Positions 35,881 to 49,799 are shown, numbered from the stretch's first letter. The stretch: 64,000 bases of DNA from Diadophis punctatus similis (GCA_023053685.1 JALIGW010000002.1:166167034-166231033), one strand, 5' to 3'. Translations and numbers: made by a program. Notes: generated by a model from the sequence alone, not told the origin.

Positions 35881-36275
35881 AAATTATAAATAAATTAGAA
35901 GAAATACTCTTACAATACTAAGGGATGCATTTGGAACCACACTGACTGTTCTAATGTTCTAGCTGCACAACTGATTTCTAATGATGAAATCACTGGCTGA
36001 AACAGACATTAACAAAATGTAAGTTGCTGTATGCCCAAATTGTTACAGTTGATTTTTGTAGATTACATAGTTTCTTTCATCCTTTTATATCTTGTCAATT
36101 GTGACAATTGCAACAAATTCTATGTGAGACAAACATCACGTCAATTAAAAACCAGGATCCACAAACACCGGCTGGCAGTCAAACGCCACGATTCCAAATC
36201 CATGAATCTCTACCCACACTGACACCAAATAGCACCAGTTCGATTGGAGCAACATAAAAATCACCGGCCATGCTA

Positions 36276-36803
36276 CAGTGTTTCCCCAAAAATAGGACAT
36301 GTCCTGAAAATAAGGCAAAGGCTGATTTTTGGGGTGGGCGTAAATATACGCCCTCCCCTGAAAATAAGCCCTAGTGAAGGGGTGGCCGTGGCAAGTACAG
36401 GAGGCAGCTCTTCCCTTCCCTGGTCACCTCAAGGCTGCTGGGCCTCTTAACCACGGCCCGCTGATCAGCGAGGGCCGGGAATTCTGTCTCTCCGGGTGCC
36501 TGGAGATATTTCCAGCGCACTCTTGCTAGCCCCAGCTCTGCCCACAGCACTAGGCAACCTTGCAGCCTAGGGCCCCTCTGTTCCGCAGCTCACCTTGTGG
36601 CTTTGGAGCAAGAGGCGACCACGGTTTGCGCTCCGCGTTTGTTGCTTAGGCTCCTGTTACAATGAGGCAGAAAGCCATGCGGCCCGTTGGAATGCCCCCC
36701 CCAGCTGCTGCTGCTTGAAAAAAGTACAGGCGATTCTGGGAAGTGCATGGTTACGATAGAAGCAAAGCACAGCCTGTCCCTTTCAAGCGGTCAAATGTGT
36801 CTG

Positions 36804-36835
<32 letters not shown>

Positions 36836-37850
36836 ACACACACACGGAGAGAGAGAAATGACCGAGGGGAGTAACAAGAATTGCAGGCAATGCTGTTTGA
36901 GAGTTTCCTCTCCGCCGTTTCTCTTTCTCTCTCTCTGTCACACACACACACACACACTTGATGAAAACAGTGGAGGGCTGAGCCAGTAGTGGCAGGGGTG
37001 GTGACCCTGGGTAGGGGCAGGGAGAGGGGCAGAGGCAGAGGCGAGAGTGCCAGTGGCGCTGGGAGTGGCAGAGCCAGAGGCAGGAGACGAAGACGAGGAA
37101 GAGGGCATGGTGCGGTGGAGGTTCAAGCGGCGGTGTTGGGATCTGCCGGGACTCACCAGCTGTTCAGAAGCTGCGAGGAAACAAAGCGGCTAGCGGCAGC
37201 TTCTCTGCTTCCACCCCCGCTTCCGGCTCTCGAGTGCAGGCAAGGGTCCTGTGAGGGTCCCCTCCCCAGGAAGAGTCCGGCTCAGTCGCTGTCCCATCTG
37301 GTGACTCCCAAGGCGGAGGGACTTCACGGGTAACCAGCGGGCACTCTGGTCAGTCAGCACTCAGGTGGGGGGATCGTGGGGAGATTGGAGTGGAGAGGAG
37401 CAGGGGGGAAGGGGAGGCCTCCAATGACCATCACCAGAGAGCGGGAAGCGCACTCGCAGAGCAGCCACTGCCCTGGAAGCCTCAGAGCCGGAGTTTGGGG
37501 GAGAGAAAGAAAGACTTCTGCTGCTTTCCTTGCGTGCAGTCAAAAGCAGAAGCAGCAGAAGTTTTTCTTTCTCTCCCCCAAACTCCGGCTCTGCAGCTTC
37601 CAAACCCCATCCAGGGCAGCGACTGCTCTGTGAGTACACTTCCTGCTCTATGGTGACGGCTGGAGCTGGAACTGGAACTAAACAGACCAGCCGAGAGACG
37701 CTACGGAGCTGCCAGACTCCAGTAAGATGCACGTCTTGTGGACCGGCTCCTGCACCCCCAAAATAATAAGATCCTCCTGATAATAAGGCCAAGACAATAT
37801 TTCGGGGGTCAAAAAATATAAGACAGGGTCTTATTTTGGGGGAAACACGG
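36276..37850. mobile_element. TA-flanked element (1575 bp) inserted in the Penelope-like element
   Basis: Starts CAGTGTTTCCCCAAAAATAG and ends TTATTTTGGGGGAAACACGG, with TA at 36274-36275 and 37851-37852. Removing it restores the Penelope-like frame (catgcTAccatacg). The interior is GC-rich and includes CTGT/CT/CA microsatellites (36805-36960) and a foldback at 37440-37625. Open frames of up to 143 codons inside show no transposase motif. Confidence 0.8.
37440..37625. repeat. Large imperfect foldback inside the 36276-37850 element
   Basis: The left arm (cactgccctgg, gagccggagtttggggg, gaaagacttctgctgct) pairs with the right arm (gcagcagaagtttttctttc, cccccaaactccggctc, ccagggcagc). The loop is about 25 bases around 37530-37550. 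Confidence 0.8.
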
Positions 37851-38279
37851 TACCATACGCCACGCTCATGAGTTCATCGGAGCCAGGCATTCCACAAGCA
37901 ATTCCATCAACAGACACATTGACCTACAACCAGCCTGTGAACCCCTCATAATCTAAATCAACCGCATAGCCAACCAAAGATAGCACCGACCCTTAACCAA
38001 CCCACGCAAGCCCCAACCAGCACTTCACCTCCCAATGACCCTCACTTGACACACCCACACCTGACCCATCACAAGACCCTCACTTGACACACTCACACCT
38101 GACTGTCACAAGACCTACTGATCACACGAAGCCCTTATAAACAGAACACTGACATGCCCTAAACTCTGCTGAAGATGTTACCTAGCCTGGTAACAAAATG
38201 TTTGGAAACCAATCCACAAGCTTGGAGAACAAACCTTCACTCGCATCCTACACCAGAGATACAGATATTTGCCACTAAA

Positions 38280-38625
38280 TATCCTCCAGGTCCCGTCAGC
38301 TAAACAACGCCGGCTGGTGGGCCCACAGGGGAGGGCCTTTTCTGTGGCAGCCGCGGCTCTCTGGAACCAGCTACCTCCAGAGATACGGACTGCCCCCACC
38401 TTATTGGCCTTCCGAAAAGCAGTTAAGACCTGGCTCTTCCTGCAGGCTTGAGGCCGTTGATTTCGCGACTATAATTGGCGAGATCTGGCCATGAAAGGAT
38501 ATGTATGAGTTTTTAAATTGTTTTACTGTTTTAATATTTTAAATTTGCAAATGTTGTTAAGCCGCCCAGAGTCCTTTGGGAGTTGGGTGGCATACAAAGG
38601 CAATGAAATAAAATAAAAAAAATGT
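38280..38625 (+). repeat. CR1/L2-like LINE 3' end (C-terminal ORF2 tail)
   Basis: The frame to 38451 reads [50 protein letters not shown], followed by agccgcccagagtccttt and a (AAAT)-like tail. It is the same family as 60686-61346, shorter and more decayed. Confidence 0.85.
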
Positions 38626-41358
38626 GCAAAACACATATCAATAACTGTGTTCCTACGAGACACTGAACTACAAATGGCCCAACTGCCATTTAATTGACTC
38701 TAGTCCATAGTTACATCTACAAGATCTAGAAACATTGTTATCAATATTCTCAGTTTAAAAACAACACAGATCAATTTATGGTTATTTCTCACATTCTAGG
38801 TTTACATGGACCCACCCCACACCTGATAACTTAAAATTTACTTATTTTCATTTTAGTCTAGAAGTCAACTCATTCTTCTTCCAAACATGCATAATTGACA
38901 GGTCTTACAGTTGGACTGTTTTTCTGTCTTTATGCAAATCAAGTTTCTTTATCCCTGAATGTAAAGCTCATTTATTTTTGTCAGTGTGCTATATGACATA
39001 GATGGATGTCAACATCGTATATCCAAATGGCTAAAAAAGAAAGAATAAATACTGGATTTTTCTTTGTCATGTAAATTAAAAGGGATTCTAATAGTCTGGT
39101 GTATAAAACATTTTTCACCCTATTCCTTTCTTAAGAGAGTGATAGTTAAGGCTTGAAAATGAATACAAGTGGAGTTCATTTGAGTATGTTAACCTCAGTC
39201 ACATTGGCTGCTGTTAAATATGGTAAATTAAAAAGTCAAAAGGCCCAAGAAGAGAATGGAGGTGTAGGGAAGAGGTACAATTACAGTAAAACTACATTTT
39301 CCATTTTGCTGAAAACTTTCTAGCAAAATCTGCAGCTATATCTTCAAAGATGTCTTGCTGTTTTCTATTTTTATACATATTAAACCTTCAAAGGAATTGT
39401 ACTGCTTTTGAAAAATACAATCTTCAGTTTGTGCCGAAGGTTTAATTTATTTATTTATAAATTAAAAATTAAATCACAGCTGGCTTCTCATGACTAAGCA
39501 TGCTAGTATATATGACCATGACAGGAGAAAGTTGAGAAGGCAGAAAATCTTTTAAGCTCTTTCACATTATAAATGTATCAGATGAAAAAATGCAGCAATT
39601 TCCTGAGGCCTATTAATGGCACTAGCATACTCTTCCAAGAGGAGAGCACATTCAAGGTATTAAATGACTGCTCCAAGAAACAGGAACCAATTCAATTAAA
39701 ACCTATGAAGTCTTCTAGGAAGAAGCAGCCCATTTGATCCTATGAGCCACATCATCTGAAATATCCTCCTTTTTCTTGGACACTTTTTGGAAGGAAAGCC
39801 ATCCATTTCTTCCCGAGTTACATCATTTGAGTGGACAAACTATAGTGTTTCTGCTTAGTTGTTTTAAAGTTAAGCTTTTTCTCAAAGGCGAGCAGACAAG
39901 ATCAACGTTTCATTGGGTAGCTGCCCATAAGATATTGGGCAATGCACATAAAAGAACAGGCAGTGCTTTGATTGTATCATCGTGGCTGCCTTCTTGATTG
40001 TTTTGATCGCAATCCATAGATACCTCTGCTTCTTTTGTTACAATTTCCTTTGAAGGCTGAGCAGATGCTGCTTCCTTCCGAACTATAACAGCAGCGAAGT
40101 CCAGCAGAAATGTTTCAAACCTTCCTCAAATTAACTTACTTAGCTCATGGCAGGACTAAGCAATCGTTTTGAACCAGTAGGGACTTTGGGATTTTGAGAG
40201 GATGTTGCTGGCACCATCACAAACCAGTGATTTGAACAAACAGTGGCCGTTGTCAGTATGACTCAACTCCCCCCATTCCACACCTTTAGTAGGAGGCAAA
40301 TTGGTGAATTTCTCTCTGCTACTCCTAGATGCTTAAGGATAACTTCTACTGCCCAAGTGTCACAGGCCTGTCTCTAAGAAAGACAATTTCCAACATAAAA
40401 TACCCTTGGTCACCCAAATTAAACTAGGACAAAGAATTTACTAGGCGTTAAGAAAAATATCAAGAGATATAGCAGGTACTATTGCCTACCATGGCTTACT
40501 TAAAACTCAAGTTTGCCATGAGAACTGATCTTTGCAAATATAGAGGCATTGACATGCATCACTGGCTGTTTAATATCTTTGAAATGTTAAATTGAAGAAA
40601 GCTTAAAATTCATGACCTCCAGGAAGTCACTATATTGTCTCGGAGGTTTTCATTCATGGTTGTCACCATCTAGATAATCAACATGTTTTATTTTCTAGAA
40701 CATCTTTTCCCAACCTTCCCATGCGCTGGACTACATCCCCCATCTATCTTAACCAACTTGAGCAATACATTTAGAGAGAGTAGTTCGGGAAAGACACTTA
40801 CAGAGGATCAGCATAAGACTGCAGGGTTATCATAGTGCAGGATTCATCAACCCTGGAACACTTGAGAGAATAGCTTTAAGGATATTCATATTAATTATGC
40901 AAATGTATGCATTTTGTATTATTTAGATATACTTATTTTCCCTGAAAATTTCATGAATTTATGCCTATTTCTGACCTAATACAAAATCCACCCAAAGCCC
41001 AACTTTTTTTTAGAAGTTGCAGTTTTTTTTAAAAAAAAGAAATCATAATTAAGAGAGCTATTTGATGCAGTTATTATGGGGTATCAGAATACTTATACAA
41101 TAGCCTAAGGCTGCCTGAGGAATTAGCATTAACTATTACTTCAGTTTCTATGACTGCCCACTTGACAGAACTGTTCCTTAAAATAATTGCAAATAAAAAA
41201 AGTTAAAAAAAACACATCACACTCAGGATGACTGTAAGGTATACAATTACATCACCAAAGACAGACAGTCTAGCTCGCTGTCCAGAAGGAGAACTAGTCT
41301 TCAACACTTTACAAAAGGCCAACAGGTTCAGGACCATCTGAATCTCAGAGGGTACGCT
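38626..41358. other. Non-coding DNA, nothing firmly recognised
   Basis: 2.7 kb of AT-rich sequence without clear repeats. A weak palindromic-MITE remnant may lie near 40690-40800. This is one of the cleaner non-repetitive stretches in which conserved non-coding elements could lie. Confidence 0.5.
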
Positions 41359-41471
<113 letters not shown>

Positions 41472-41703
41472 GTGAGATTTATATACCGCCTCACAGTGCA
41501 AGCACTCTCTAAGCGGTTTACACCAGTAAGCAATGTATATTATTTATATTGCCCCCAACAATCTGGGTCCTCATTTTACCTACCTCGGAAGGATGGAAGG
41601 CTGAGTCAACCTTGAGCCGGTAAGATTTGAACCGCTCACCTGCGGATCAGTGTCAGCTAAAGAGGCCTGCAGTACTGCACTCTAACCGCTGCACCACCTC
41701 GGC
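41472..41703 (-). repeat. tRNA-derived SINE
   Basis: On the minus strand: A box ggtggtgcagcggttagagtg, B box cggttcaaatctta, body ccttccatccttccgagg and ggacccagattgttggg, 3' end at the TTTA run. Confidence 0.87.
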
Positions 41704-42275
41704 TTTTTGTTCCATAGAGCAAGGGGCTATGACAGAGAAGGCATACTTCTGGATTCCCATCAGAGGACAATGTTTAATAAAACATTGGAGAATGCTCACC
41801 ATGTCAGATCTCATGGAACTGGAGAAATAATTGGAGACAGGCAAATTACCCAACCTTGTGCCATGAAGGGCTTTACAGGTGATACACCAGGAACTTGAAT
41901 TGCACCTAGAAGCCCAATGCAGCTTGAATACTGAATGAATATTGAGGCACCCCCAGAATTGTCTGCTCTGCTTGCAAGATCTCTTGCAAGTTTCAAACGA
42001 TCTTCAAGATCAATCTTACTAGAAAGCACTGCCACAATCCAGATAGACAGTGACCAGGGCATAAGTGATGGTGAATAGTGCCTCTCAATCTAGAAGCATG
42101 CATAATTGGCACCTAAGAAGGATATATACAAAAGCCTTCCAAGCTACAGCAGCTACCAGCTTTTTCAAGCAATGGCCAAGTCTAGGAGGGTATCCCTCTT
42201 TTCAACTAGTGACTAACATCTCAGCCAAACTGTACTACAGCCTCAGAATAAATGTCAAACTCCTTTTCAACAGGT
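41704..42275. repeat. Decayed LINE fragment (CR1/L2-like)
   Basis: Phrases such as tgccatgaagggctttacag, acttgaattgcacctagaag, ccaatgcagcttg and gtgaccagggcataagtgatg follow the order of L2/CR1-like non-coding tails common in squamates. No open frame. Confidence 0.5.
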
Positions 42276-42969
42276 CCTCTTGGCTGGAATAATCTAATGG
42301 GTCCTACCTCTTTGAAATGGGTGATGGCTGTGGAGAACTTCAAAGTCATCTAAAAGTGATCTGATTATGACAAGGGACTGATCCTAATTTTTCCCATATC
42401 CAAATTATTTTACCACAATCCCAATATAAAAAAACAATTCTAGAGACCTCTGCCGTGCATTAGGCCCTCAATAATCTGGATTACATCTATGCCATGGTGA
42501 GCAAACATTCCTAAGCCACTTCTCACTCTGCATCCAGAAAAGGTAGTTTTGAACTGTCCCAGCATCATAACACTAGGACACTCCACCACTAATCTGGTCA
42601 GTCTGGTCAAATTTAACCAAATCTGGTGGGGAAGATGGCATAGCCGAAGCAATCAGAACTGATTTCCAATTTCACTAATGGCAACTAATATCCATTATTT
42701 GCAGTGTGGTATCCCTGAAAGCCACAGGAGTCCTCCAGATAATAATAATAATCACATCCCTGACCCCTATTCTGGGATTGTGGCTAATCTCAAAGTAAGA
42801 GACAAATCTTCAAAGCTTTTTAAGCTCTAGTTAGCATCTGCAATATCCCTTTGGGATTCATAAATACTATGAACAGGAAATGCTATATATGCTGCCTCAA
42901 ATGCCTATCAAAATGGTGTTATGTCGTCTTCTGATATATATACGATACACACACACATATCAGAAGACT
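42276..42969. other. Non-coding DNA, possible continuation of the LINE
   Basis: No gene. A 12-bp inverted repeat (gtcttctgatat / atatcagaagac) spans 42926-42968 around a short CA/TA tract. Confidence 0.45.
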
Positions 42970-43215
42970 CCATTCTTTCTTATTCTAAACAATACCTCAA
43001 TCAAGGAACTACCAACTCAGACAAACAGGCTTACAGTATACAACAGCTTAATCAAGGAATCACCAAGACCACTCCTAGCCACGAATATATAAAAATAAGA
43101 GCAAATCCCACTTCCTTCTAGCACAATGATGTTAACTAGTTTGGCAATGAAACATCTGCAAGAAAGCAACCAAGCTCGGAGAGCACTAAGGAACCCACAA
43201 CAGAAAGCTATCAGG
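42970..43215 (+). repeat. Penelope-like element 3' end
   Basis: Contains caatgatgttaactagtttgg, gcaatgaaacatctgcaag and caaccaagctcggagagcac, parallel in order to the 3' part of the copy at about 38170-38235. No coding sequence. Confidence 0.6.
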
Positions 43216-46039
43216 ATAGTCCTCACAGTAATCTTCCTAATAGATTTCAGACAGTTTTCAGGAAGCTAAAAATGACAATTTTAGAATCAGTCACTGCAGA
43301 ATTTCCAAAAGATTAAGGGCCTAGCAATGAAGGGATATAAAATAAAAACTAAATAAACAGAAACCATAAAAACAGTACTGATACTGACCTAAAAGAAAAG
43401 GCAGGGTTTTCTTTTTTTCTTTTTCCCTATCTGGAATCTTTAGTCCCCTCTAGTGTCCAATTTCTGAAATCACAGTCTCAAATTTCTGTTTGTGACTTTA
43501 AAACAATTTGGTTCCCACAAAGGTGTTGTCTATTTATATATAATCATTTCCAAAATCTTATAACAAAAGCACTAGTAGAGTATTCAAATTTGTGTGGTCC
43601 CTTAATTCATTTATAACTTTGTGCTAAATTCTTATTTAGCTTTTTGTCTTTTATTTCAAATTCATTAAATCTTAGATTTATAGTTAATTTTTTTTATTCT
43701 GCAATGAAGGTAAGCACACCAGATGATTTTGCTAACTTGTCATTTTGAAGTTCCCTATTAGTCTTAAGGTAGTTAAATAGTTAATTTCCAAAAGTGATTC
43801 AAAAGAGGTTAAATCCAGGGTCCTTAAAGAGACTCCACCACTGTTGAGAGCTTGATGGCTTCTCTTCATCTCCTTGTGCTTAAACTCATGGGAAACTGCT
43901 GTCCCATGGTCTCCTTGTGAGGAGCAGTCATCCGGAACACAAGTGGGTAATCTCCTTTTCCAGAGAGGTTCTGTGGGATTGGCCTACTCACTCGTCCCAG
44001 GGTCATGGCTGTGACATCATCTCTACTTGTTTGGAGATGTGCTAGCTTGTTATTCCTCAGTTGGAAGTTGATAAATTCAATATGTTCAAAGCAAAAAAAT
44101 TATTTTGCAAATTATTTGGAGGTAATGGATATTTTTTTTTAAAAAAACTAAAAATTTACTGTACCTCTATTATAATTTGAAGAACAAATTTAGAATGAAT
44201 GTAAGTTTAAGCTACATTGTTAGCAATTACAGAACTAGTATAATTTTTTGCATGTAAAATATGGAAAGTGAAATAAAATATTACAAATACTTATTGTAGA
44301 GTAAGAACAATACAAATAGTCCCTAACGTATTGGCCTGGTATTGCATTAAACTAGTTTATTTAACTAGTGTTAAGAGACTGCCTTATGGAGGCACAATAT
44401 GATTAAGAACATTCAATTTCCGAAGTCTTCTCACCCTTTCAAATTCCTGATAAATCCTTAGAAATGACAACAAATACCACTGAGCAGATACATCAGTTCA
44501 TTTGATGGAATAGATATTCATATGTAAAAACACTTCCACAACTGAGATTTTTTTTCTAACATTTTATTATTAAAAAGTGTTCAGATATTTGCTTGCCAAA
44601 TATTTGCGCACAAATGTCCATCAGAGAGTTTTTGAGGCTCTCTAAGCAGCTTTGAACAGGCACCTGAAGAATGTCACAAACGAGACAATGGTCTCCTACT
44701 GCAAAGCCCCCAGAAGAAGCCATTTCTTGTTTCATGCCAATTTCTTTGATCAGACTGTAAGGGAACTGAGCATCAAGGTATAAAAGACATCATCTCCAGA
44801 AATCTGGCACAGACTTTGCTTTGGACACTGGTAAAAAGCCAATTATGAAAAATTCTTGTGGTTGAAAGAGACTTGGATAGGCACTGCAAGTGAGGTATTA
44901 CTTAAATTCAATAATGATCTAGACCCAAGAATCATTTTCTAGTAAATTGCTTTATACTTGCATGCTCACTGCTCAATTACCTAGCCTTCTGGGTAATTCT
45001 AACACAGCGGCCTCTAAGGAAACCAAGCATACTGAAAAATGTACCCTTTCCTATTGCTACATTTCCCAATATCACCAAATCCACTAACAATACACCCAAA
45101 ACCCTTTCCCCTATTGTGGCTCCTTAAAAAGATGCCATTCCCCAAACACAGAAATAGCAAAACAGATGCTACTTCAGCAAACAGCAATGCTCTTCCACAT
45201 CTAGTTGATCCCTCCATTCCAAACAGAAACCACTGGTGACTTTTGCCAACCCTGTTCCTCAATCGCAGTTGATAATAGCTGACAATCTGTATTCCTGCAG
45301 ATATGTAGCCCGTTGCCAAATTGTCAGCCTGGGTTTTGAAACTGTAGCCACCTTAAATCCAGAAATGCACTGCAAAAGGAAAAGATAGAAATCAGTTTTT
45401 GCTATACTGTCATTAAGCCAGATGCTACAACTTAGTTAAAATCAAACAAAAAGGCTCTAAATTCAGCATAAACCTGGTTACTCGGTTTATCAATGGTAAG
45501 ATTGTGCTAATATGCTGTGCTAATGGAACAAAGATCAAGGAGTGTGCTCTCAATGTTGTATCAGGATTTGGCAACTGTATTTTCTCTTGACAAATGACTA
45601 AAATACAGAGTTATTTTATACACTAAAAAGTGGAGTTTCTTCGCCATCTGACTTACCTTTAAAAGAAGCAACAAGACCTTGTGCTTTCCAATGCCTTGAG
45701 GCGTAGCTTTAAGAGAGAATCTATTCTTGTTCAATGTCTAAGTAAGGGGAGGGGTATGTCCTTAATACCACACTAAACTTTATATGCAAACCACGTGTGA
45801 AGACAGAGAAAACCCTCTGCAGTAGAGGCCGGATTTTCTCTATGATGCAGCCTACAGGGTAGCAACTCATGATTCTGGTGAAGAAGGGAAGCTCAAAAAC
45901 CAAATGGCAAATTTCTTATTCCTGTCTTTGAGCAAGTTGGAGCTTTGCTAAAAATAGGGACTATAGATCTAGTTCTCTAGGTTCTAAAAGAGGTTCCCTA
46001 AATCTCTAACTTCATGATAACAAAGCAATGCACATTCAA
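43216..46039. other. Non-coding DNA, nothing recognised
   Basis: 2.8 kb of AT-rich, mostly unique sequence. Small open frames on both strands (45014-45319 and 45039-45239) overlap and show no domain. Confidence 0.5.
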
Positions 46040-46700
46040 ATTCACTGCCGTTAATTTTTGATTCAGAATGGTGAGTTGTGTTATATGGAGCACCAAATAG
46101 AAATGGTTATTATTTCTTTGTGAACATATTAATTAATGAATATAATATTGATAATGAAGAGATTTTATAATTAAAGAATCGGTACATGTGTTATCAGAGG
46201 AAAGGAAATTATGATGTAAAATGGAAATGAAGTATTATGTGGAATTTTGAAATTTATTGCCCTCTCTAACGTTATAAGAATTTATAATTTGATGTTTTAT
46301 TGTTAAAATCAGTAAATGTGGAATTCCCCTTATTCATCGTATAGGATATAAATTTGAAATAATGTATAAAGAATTTATAACTTGAAATTTTAATGTTAAA
46401 ATAAGTAAATGTGGAATTTTTAGGTATGGGTTTTTAGTTTTTGAGAAATTAGAGAGTAGAAAAAAAATGAATGATGAGTAAAGAAAACAAGGATGGATGA
46501 AAGCACTACGGCTTGGCTTTAAGGATAAAGAGCTAAGAATAAAATAATCAGTAAATAAAATAAATAATAGCGATTACATTAATTAACAAGACTATTTCTG
46601 TAATCCGAATGACGAAACTAGACAAAGGAGGCAGCGAGAGTTAAATAACATATACCGAAAGTAAAGATTTAATAGAATAGATACGTGATTGTATATTTGT
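46040..46700 (+). mobile_element. AT-rich L1-like 3' region (outer layer of a nested stack)
   Basis: Purine- and AT-rich sequence with a 93-bp tandem duplication (gaatttataatttg at 46278, gaatttataacttg at 46371, each followed by gttaaaat and agtaaatgtggaa). It resembles the non-coding tail of the ORF1-only L1 further right. The likely terminus of the same element, with an A-rich end, is at 51337-51436. Confidence 0.45.
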
Positions 46701-46909
<209 letters not shown>

Positions 46910-46913
<4 letters not shown>

Positions 46914-47108
46914 GGGGGGAAAAGTATTTAGTCAGCCACCAATTGTGCAAGTTCTCCCACTTAAAAAGATGAGAGAGGCCTGTAATTGACATCATAAGTA
47001 GACCTCAACTATGAGAGACAAAATGAGAAAACAAATCCAGACAATCACATTGTTGTGATTTGGAAAGAATTTATTTGCAAATTATGGTAGAAAATAAGTA
47101 TTTGGTCA
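46910..47108. repeat. Left terminal inverted repeat of the Tc1 element
   Basis: Pairs with 51092-51289 over nearly its whole length. The observed differences are in the G run and at three single bases. Confidence 0.93.
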
Positions 47109-47721
47109 CCTACAAACAAGCAAGGCTCTCACAGACCTGTAACCTCTTCTTTAAGAGGCTCCTCTGTCCTTCACTCATTACCTGTATTAATGGCACCTGT
47201 TTGAACTTGTTATCAGTATAAAAGACACCTGTCCACAACCTCAAACAGTCACACTCCAAACTCCACTATGGTGAAGACCAAAGAGCTGTCGAAGGACACC
47301 AGAAATAAAATTGTAGACCTGCACCAGGCTGGAAGGACTGAATCTGCAATAGGCAAGCAGTTTGGTGTGAAGAAATCAACTGTGGGAGCAATAATTAGCA
47401 AATGAAACACATACAAGACCACTGATAATCTCCCCTCAATCTGGGGCTCCACGCAAGATCTTACCCCGTGGGATTAAAATGGTCACAAGAACGGTGAGCA
47501 AAAATCCCAGAATCACACGGGGGGACCTAGTGGATGACCTGCAGAGAGCTGGGACCAACGTAACAAAGGCTACCATCAGTAACACACTACGCCTCCAGGG
47601 ACTCAGATCCTGCAGTGCCAGACGTGTCCCCCTGCTTAAGCCAGTACATGTCCGAGCCCGTCTGAATTTTGCTAGAGAGCATTTGGATGATCCAGAAGAG
47701 GATTTGGAGAATGTCATATGA

Positions 47722-48012
<291 letters not shown>

Positions 48013-48648
48013 TAGGGCGTCCTTTCAATTTGCAGTAAAAGCTGCCAGATCAGCTGTCTGGCGGCTTGAAAATCTCTCCCCGGGCGAAGGGGAGAGATGA
48101 GAGCGTGACAGGTGGGGTAGAGCCCCCCTAGTGCCCTAAAAGTCAACTTAGGGCGCGTAGGGTGAGGGCTCCCCACGTAGCCTGTCTGCAGCTCCGGGAA
48201 GCTGGAAGCCTCCGCTAGAAAGCGGAGCAAGATGCCGCGGCCACCGCTGCTGTTTTAAAGAGGTACAACTATTTTAAAAATACAGAGAGCAGCCAGAGAA
48301 AGACAGGAGTCCTGGAGGTACTAGCTTATTCTTTAACTCCATTCTTGGGTTTTCATGATGGAAGAAACAAAGTAACTTAATAAGGAGTGGCAACAAGATG
48401 GCGATTTGAAACGTTGGTGTAGAAGAGAAAGTTATTTTTGCTTTGCTATCAGCCCTTTCCTCTGGAAACCTTTGATCTGAAGAATGAATTTTTTTTCCTT
48501 TTTTCCTTTTTTTCTGAATTATTCTATAGTTTTATAAAAGATAAAATTTAAATGGTTTTGGACTTGGAAAGGAATTATTTTTTAAAGTAAAGATCTGGGG
48601 TTTTTTTTCCTCTCTTCTTTGGTTTTTTTTTTTTTTGAAAACATTGAA

Positions 48649-49736
48649 ATGGCTTCTAAACTTGAAAAGACTGTAGTGAATAAAAAAACTGACTACTCCT
48701 TCGATCATATTGTAAAGAAGCAATCTATGCCTGATTTAACATCATCAAAGTCTTTAACACCTGAGACTATTTTTAATACTTTAAAAGCAATGAAGAATGA
48801 GTTAATTTTAGAATTTAATTCAAAACTTGCTGAAATAGAAAAAAAATGCAGGCTGCTATGGAGAAGATGAATTTACAATTGAGAGCGGATATGATGAAAG
48901 TTTGCAAAGGATTAGCAGCAAATATGGAGATTTTGGAGAAGGATTTGGAAAAAAATAAACAAAATTTAACAACTTCAGAGGAATACATAACCAAGGTTCA
49001 AAATGATATATTAAAATTGGAAAAAGAAGCGATGATGTCCCAATTTCAAGAGATGAAATTTGCTATAAGAATCAGGGGCTTGAAAGAAAAAAAATTTGAA
49101 AATCTGAAAGAAAGAATGACAGAGGCATTGGAGCAGGTGTCTGGATTGTCTAAAGATGAATTGGCTACACAAATCGATAAGATTTACAGAGTTAATTCTT
49201 GGTATGCAAAACAAAACCACTTGCCAAGGGACATTGTAATATATTTCACTACCAGAGCTTTGCGGAACAGAATCATACAGGCGACTTTTAATAATAATCT
49301 TCAGGCAAATGGTCAAGAAATAAGGATATGGAAAGAAATTCCTGCCAAGATGCTTAAAGATAGAAGAGAATATTCCTTTCTGGTCCAGGAATTAAAAATA
49401 CAAAATTTACAATACAAATGGAATGTACCAACAGGAGTAACCGTAAAATTCTTGGGAAAAAGATATGGACTAAATACAATAAAGAAAGCTACAGAATTTT
49501 ACATCAATGTTTTAAAGGTTGATATCTCTAAAATTTCAGTAAAAGAAGGCATGGAAATAAGGGAGGAGGAGAAGGGAAATCCAGATATACGTGATCAAGA
49601 GGAAATAATTCCAAAGATTCCAAAAGAGGGGCAGAACCAAACAGATGTTTGTGACGTGGAAAAGGAGATGGAGGAATGGGATCAGATGACAGCTGAAGCG
49701 ACAGATTTGAAATGGTCAAAGGTCAGATGGTGTTGA
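48649..49736 (+). pseudogene. L1 ORF1 (RNA-binding protein) with one frameshift
   Basis: Probable start ATG at 48649 (MASKLEKTVVNKK). The first 65 or so codons run into an A8 tract (48840-48847), where the frame shifts. The rest is open from 48846 to TGA at 49736 (296 codons). A Lys/Glu-rich segment predicted as coiled coil (MEILEKDLEKNKQNL) precedes an RRM-like block (MKFAIRIRGLKEKKFENLKE) and the C-terminal domain (VTVKFLGKRYGLNTIKKATE), the layout of L1 ORF1p. Apart from the homopolymer slip the frame is nearly intact, which suggests recent insertion. Confidence 0.88.
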
Positions 49737-49799
49737 AATTTATAAGATGGTTGGAAAGATGAACAAGATTGTAAACATTTTTTTCTTTTCTTTTCTTAT

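Larger units (their letters stand above)
36060..38275 (+). mobile_element. Penelope-like element 3' part with GIY-YIG domain, split by a MITE
   Basis: The frame near 36067-36222 reads VNCDNCNKFYVRQTSRQL then KTRIHKHRLAVKRHDSKS, the GIY-YIG endonuclease region of Penelope-like retroelements (the usual YVGQT Gly is Arg here). Coding sequence resumes after the MITE at 37853 with RHAHEFIGARHSTSNSINRH, then a non-coding 3' part containing gatgttacctagcctggtaa and gtttggaaaccaatcc. It is 5'-truncated and frame-shifted. A second 3' end of this family is at 42970-43215. Confidence 0.82.
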
